DNA from: Tabrizicola sp. TH137
GTDB lineage: Bacteria; Pseudomonadota; Alphaproteobacteria; Rhodobacterales; Rhodobacteraceae
Reading direction: 5' to 3'
Length of the DNA: 64,000 nucleotides
Assembly (NCBI RefSeq): GCF_002855575.1
Contig: NZ_PKRQ01000003.1
Location: 372,001 to 436,000 of the forward strand
The position numbers and the translations under genes are program-made. The notes below the pieces were generated by a model that searched no databases, was not told where the DNA came from, and saw nothing but the letters and a program-made list of their open reading frames with translations. Every line of letters starts with the position of its first letter. Position 1 is the stretch's first letter. Shown here piece after piece: positions 62,837-64,000 of this stretch.

Positions 62837-63622
62837 ATGACGGATGACAGAACAGCATCGGATGACAGGGCCCGCGCCACCGATCCCGCCGCCAGCCTTG
62901 CCAGCCGCCTGCGCGCCTTCCCGATCTTCTCCGCCCTCTCGCCCGAAACCCGCACCGCCCTCGCCCAGGGCATGCGCGAGGAACGCTGGCCCGCCGGTCG
63001 GTTGATCTTTTCGCGCGGCGATGCGGGCGACCAGATGTTCGCCCTCACCTCGGGCCGCATCCGCCTCGCCCTCTCCACCCCGCAGGGCCGGGAAATCGTC
63101 CTGCGCAGGCTCGGCCCCGGCGATATCCTGGGCGAGATGGCCCTGATCGACGGTGAACCCCGCTCCGCCGATGCCACCGCCGCCGAGGCGACAACCTGCC
63201 TCGTCCTCTCCCGCGCCCGCTTCGACAGCGTCGCAAGCCAGCGCCCCGATCTGGGCCTCGCCATGGCGCGCCATCTCTCCGCCCATCTGCGCCGCACCAA
63301 TTTCCAGATGGAATCCATCGCCCTCTATGACCTTCAGACGCGGCTGGTGCGCTTCCTGCTCCACAGCCTCGCCCAGATGCCCGATCAGACGGCGGATCAG
63401 AACGCGGACCTCAGAAAGGGCAAGGGTCCGGTCGCGCCCCTCCGCCGCCTGACCCTCGGCCTGAACCAGAGCGATGTCGCCGCCATCCTGGGCGCCTCCC
63501 GCCCCAAGATCAGCCAGGCCTTCCAGACGCTCATCGCCCTGAAGGCGATCCGCCGCGATGGCGACGGCTGGCTCTGCGACATGGCAACCCTCACCACGCT
63601 CTCCGAAGGCCAGGACCCCTAG
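62837..63622 (+). CDS. Crp/Fnr-family transcriptional regulator
   Basis: A 261-residue regulator: cyclic-nucleotide-like sensor about 28-145 (RLIFSRGDAGDQMFALTSGRI, GDILGEMALIDGEPRSADA), dimer helix and a C-terminal helix-turn-helix (LGLNQSDVAAILGASRPKIS, about 212-231). It lacks the N-terminal cysteine set of FNR, so it is not an oxygen-sensing Fe-S type. Ligand unknown. It follows the P450 cluster by 90 bp on the same strand but may be independent. Confidence 0.9.
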   Translation: MTDDRTASDDRARATDPAASLASRLRAFPIFSALSPETRTALAQGMREERWPAGRLIFSRGDAGDQMFALTSGRIRLALSTPQGREIVLRRLGPGDILGEMALIDGEPRSADATAAEATTCLVLSRARFDSVASQRPDLGLAMARHLSAHLRRTNFQMESIALYDLQTRLVRFLLHSLAQMPDQTADQNADLRKGKGPVAPLRRLTLGLNQSDVAAILGASRPKISQAFQTLIALKAIRRDGDGWLCDMATLTTLSEGQDP

Positions 63623-63760
63623 CCCCGCCATGCTCCGCAAGGCCATGCCCGCCCCCGCTTCGCAGCGCTGCCCAAAATCTTTCACATCTGCAACTAAATC
63701 CTTCGGTAATCCGGCGTAAGACAGGATAGGCTGCAAGCGGGGACCGGAGGATGAACCGAC

Positions 63761-63799
63761 ATGCTGGCGCTCCTCCATGGAGCTGAACAGATAAGATGA
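63761..63799 (+). CDS. possible 12-residue leader ORF coupled to the next gene
   Basis: ATG at 63761 reads MLALLHGAEQIR and ends in TGA that overlaps the ATG at 63796 (ATGA). GGACCGGAGG lies 10 nt upstream, a better ribosome site than the one before 63796. It could drive the downstream gene by coupling. Confidence 0.35.
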   Translation: MLALLHGAEQIR

Positions 63800-64000
63800 G
63801 CAGGGCGCAGAGACTCGGCGCACGCCTGCGTGCAGAGACGCAAGTCCTGCGCCCCATCGACATGCGCGATATCGGCAAGCGCCTTGCGATGGCGGGCTTC
63901 TTCCTGCTGCTGATCTTCTGGCTCGACAAGGTCCAGGAAGCCCTCACCGCGCTCGTCGCGATCATCCTGCTCGAGACGGTCTCGCATCTCCTCTACAAGC
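63796..64000 (+). CDS. 5' part of a membrane protein (partial)
   Basis: Open frame from ATG 63796 to the window edge, 68 codons. The start is basic (MSRAQRLGARLRAETQVLRP), followed by MRDIGKRLAM and a hydrophobic segment from about residue 32 to 63. The family cannot be assigned from this much; sensor or transporter proteins are possible. An internal ATG at 63862 is an alternative start. Confidence 0.55.
   Translation, partial: MSRAQRLGARLRAETQVLRPIDMRDIGKRLAMAGFFLLLIFWLDKVQEALTALVAIILLETVSHLLYK

Noticed and set aside
62837-63622. Oxygen-sensing FNR
   Set aside because: The cysteines needed for a 4Fe-4S cluster are absent; only two Cys are in the protein, in other places.
1-64000. tRNA genes, insertion sequences, prophage or integrated element
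   Set aside because: No CCA-ended cloverleaf with the GGTTCGANTCC arm, no transposase, integrase or phage structural gene was recognised by eye; a dedicated scan was not possible.

Overview
The window is very GC-rich chromosomal DNA, roughly two thirds G+C by eye, with strong G/C preference at third codon positions. Gene content (gatCA, rnpB, rpmG, a type A RNase P RNA, PhrR-like XRE regulator, DUF1127 protein, FNT channel, NADP-malic enzyme, propionyl-CoA synthetase, an STAS-CheY-CheA-CheW-MCP-CheW-CheR-CheB chemotaxis operon) and the intergenic repeat style point to an alphaproteobacterium of the Rhodobacter group (Rhodobacteraceae). This is inference from family resemblance, since no search was run. 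I see no prophage, transposase, integrase, CRISPR array or tRNA. It reads as ordinary core and semi-core chromosome carrying several small accessory modules.

Layout. 1-10 kb: guanine deaminase, an array of 213-bp repeats, FNT channel, RraB-like protein with 8-oxoguanine deaminase, histidinol-phosphatase-like enzyme, XRE regulator divergent from a quinone oxidoreductase, LysR divergent from DUF1127, and a Bax-inhibitor-1 protein. 10-20 kb: GNAT, rpmG, a complete rnpB, the chain gatC-gatA-lipoprotein-amidase, a metallo-hydrolase, tadA, an RluB-type pseudouridine synthase with a long basic tail, a 27-aa membrane peptide plus XpaC-like protein, tdk, 77-bp tandem repeats, and a DMT transporter. 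20-30 kb: acyl-CoA ligase, an M48-like protein lacking zinc ligands, a SPOR protein, the overlapping nucleoside salvage operon cdd-deoA-deoB-add-upp, and a VOC-bicupin fusion. 30-45 kb: malic enzyme, prpE, an HPt protein with a sigma-54 activator (LuxU/LuxO-like order), PepSY and DUF2946 membrane proteins, nadK, glyA, a trimethylamine-dehydrogenase-type flavoenzyme with DUF817, and an alpha/beta hydrolase. 45-55 kb: one minus-strand chemotaxis operon. 55-64 kb: a lipoprotein-type subtilase autotransporter, a second MCP, an AraC / ferredoxin / P450 / PanB-like cluster, a Crp-family regulator, and the start of a membrane protein preceded by a coupled mini-ORF.

How the genes work together. Nucleobase and nucleoside salvage recurs (guaD, 8-oxoguanine deaminase, cdd-deoA-deoB-add-upp, tdk). 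C3/C4 carbon handling (maeB, prpE) sits beside candidate TTTGCAAA-type operators. The chemotaxis operon is complete for the kinase pathway and ends in an unusual soluble protein that has two MCP-tip-like hairpins and a C-terminal acidic/hydrophobic tail resembling CheY-P-binding peptides.

Most worth follow-up: that che-operon protein, the ferredoxin-P450-PanB-like cassette, and a modular intergenic repeat whose hairpin stems differ between copies but remain paired.
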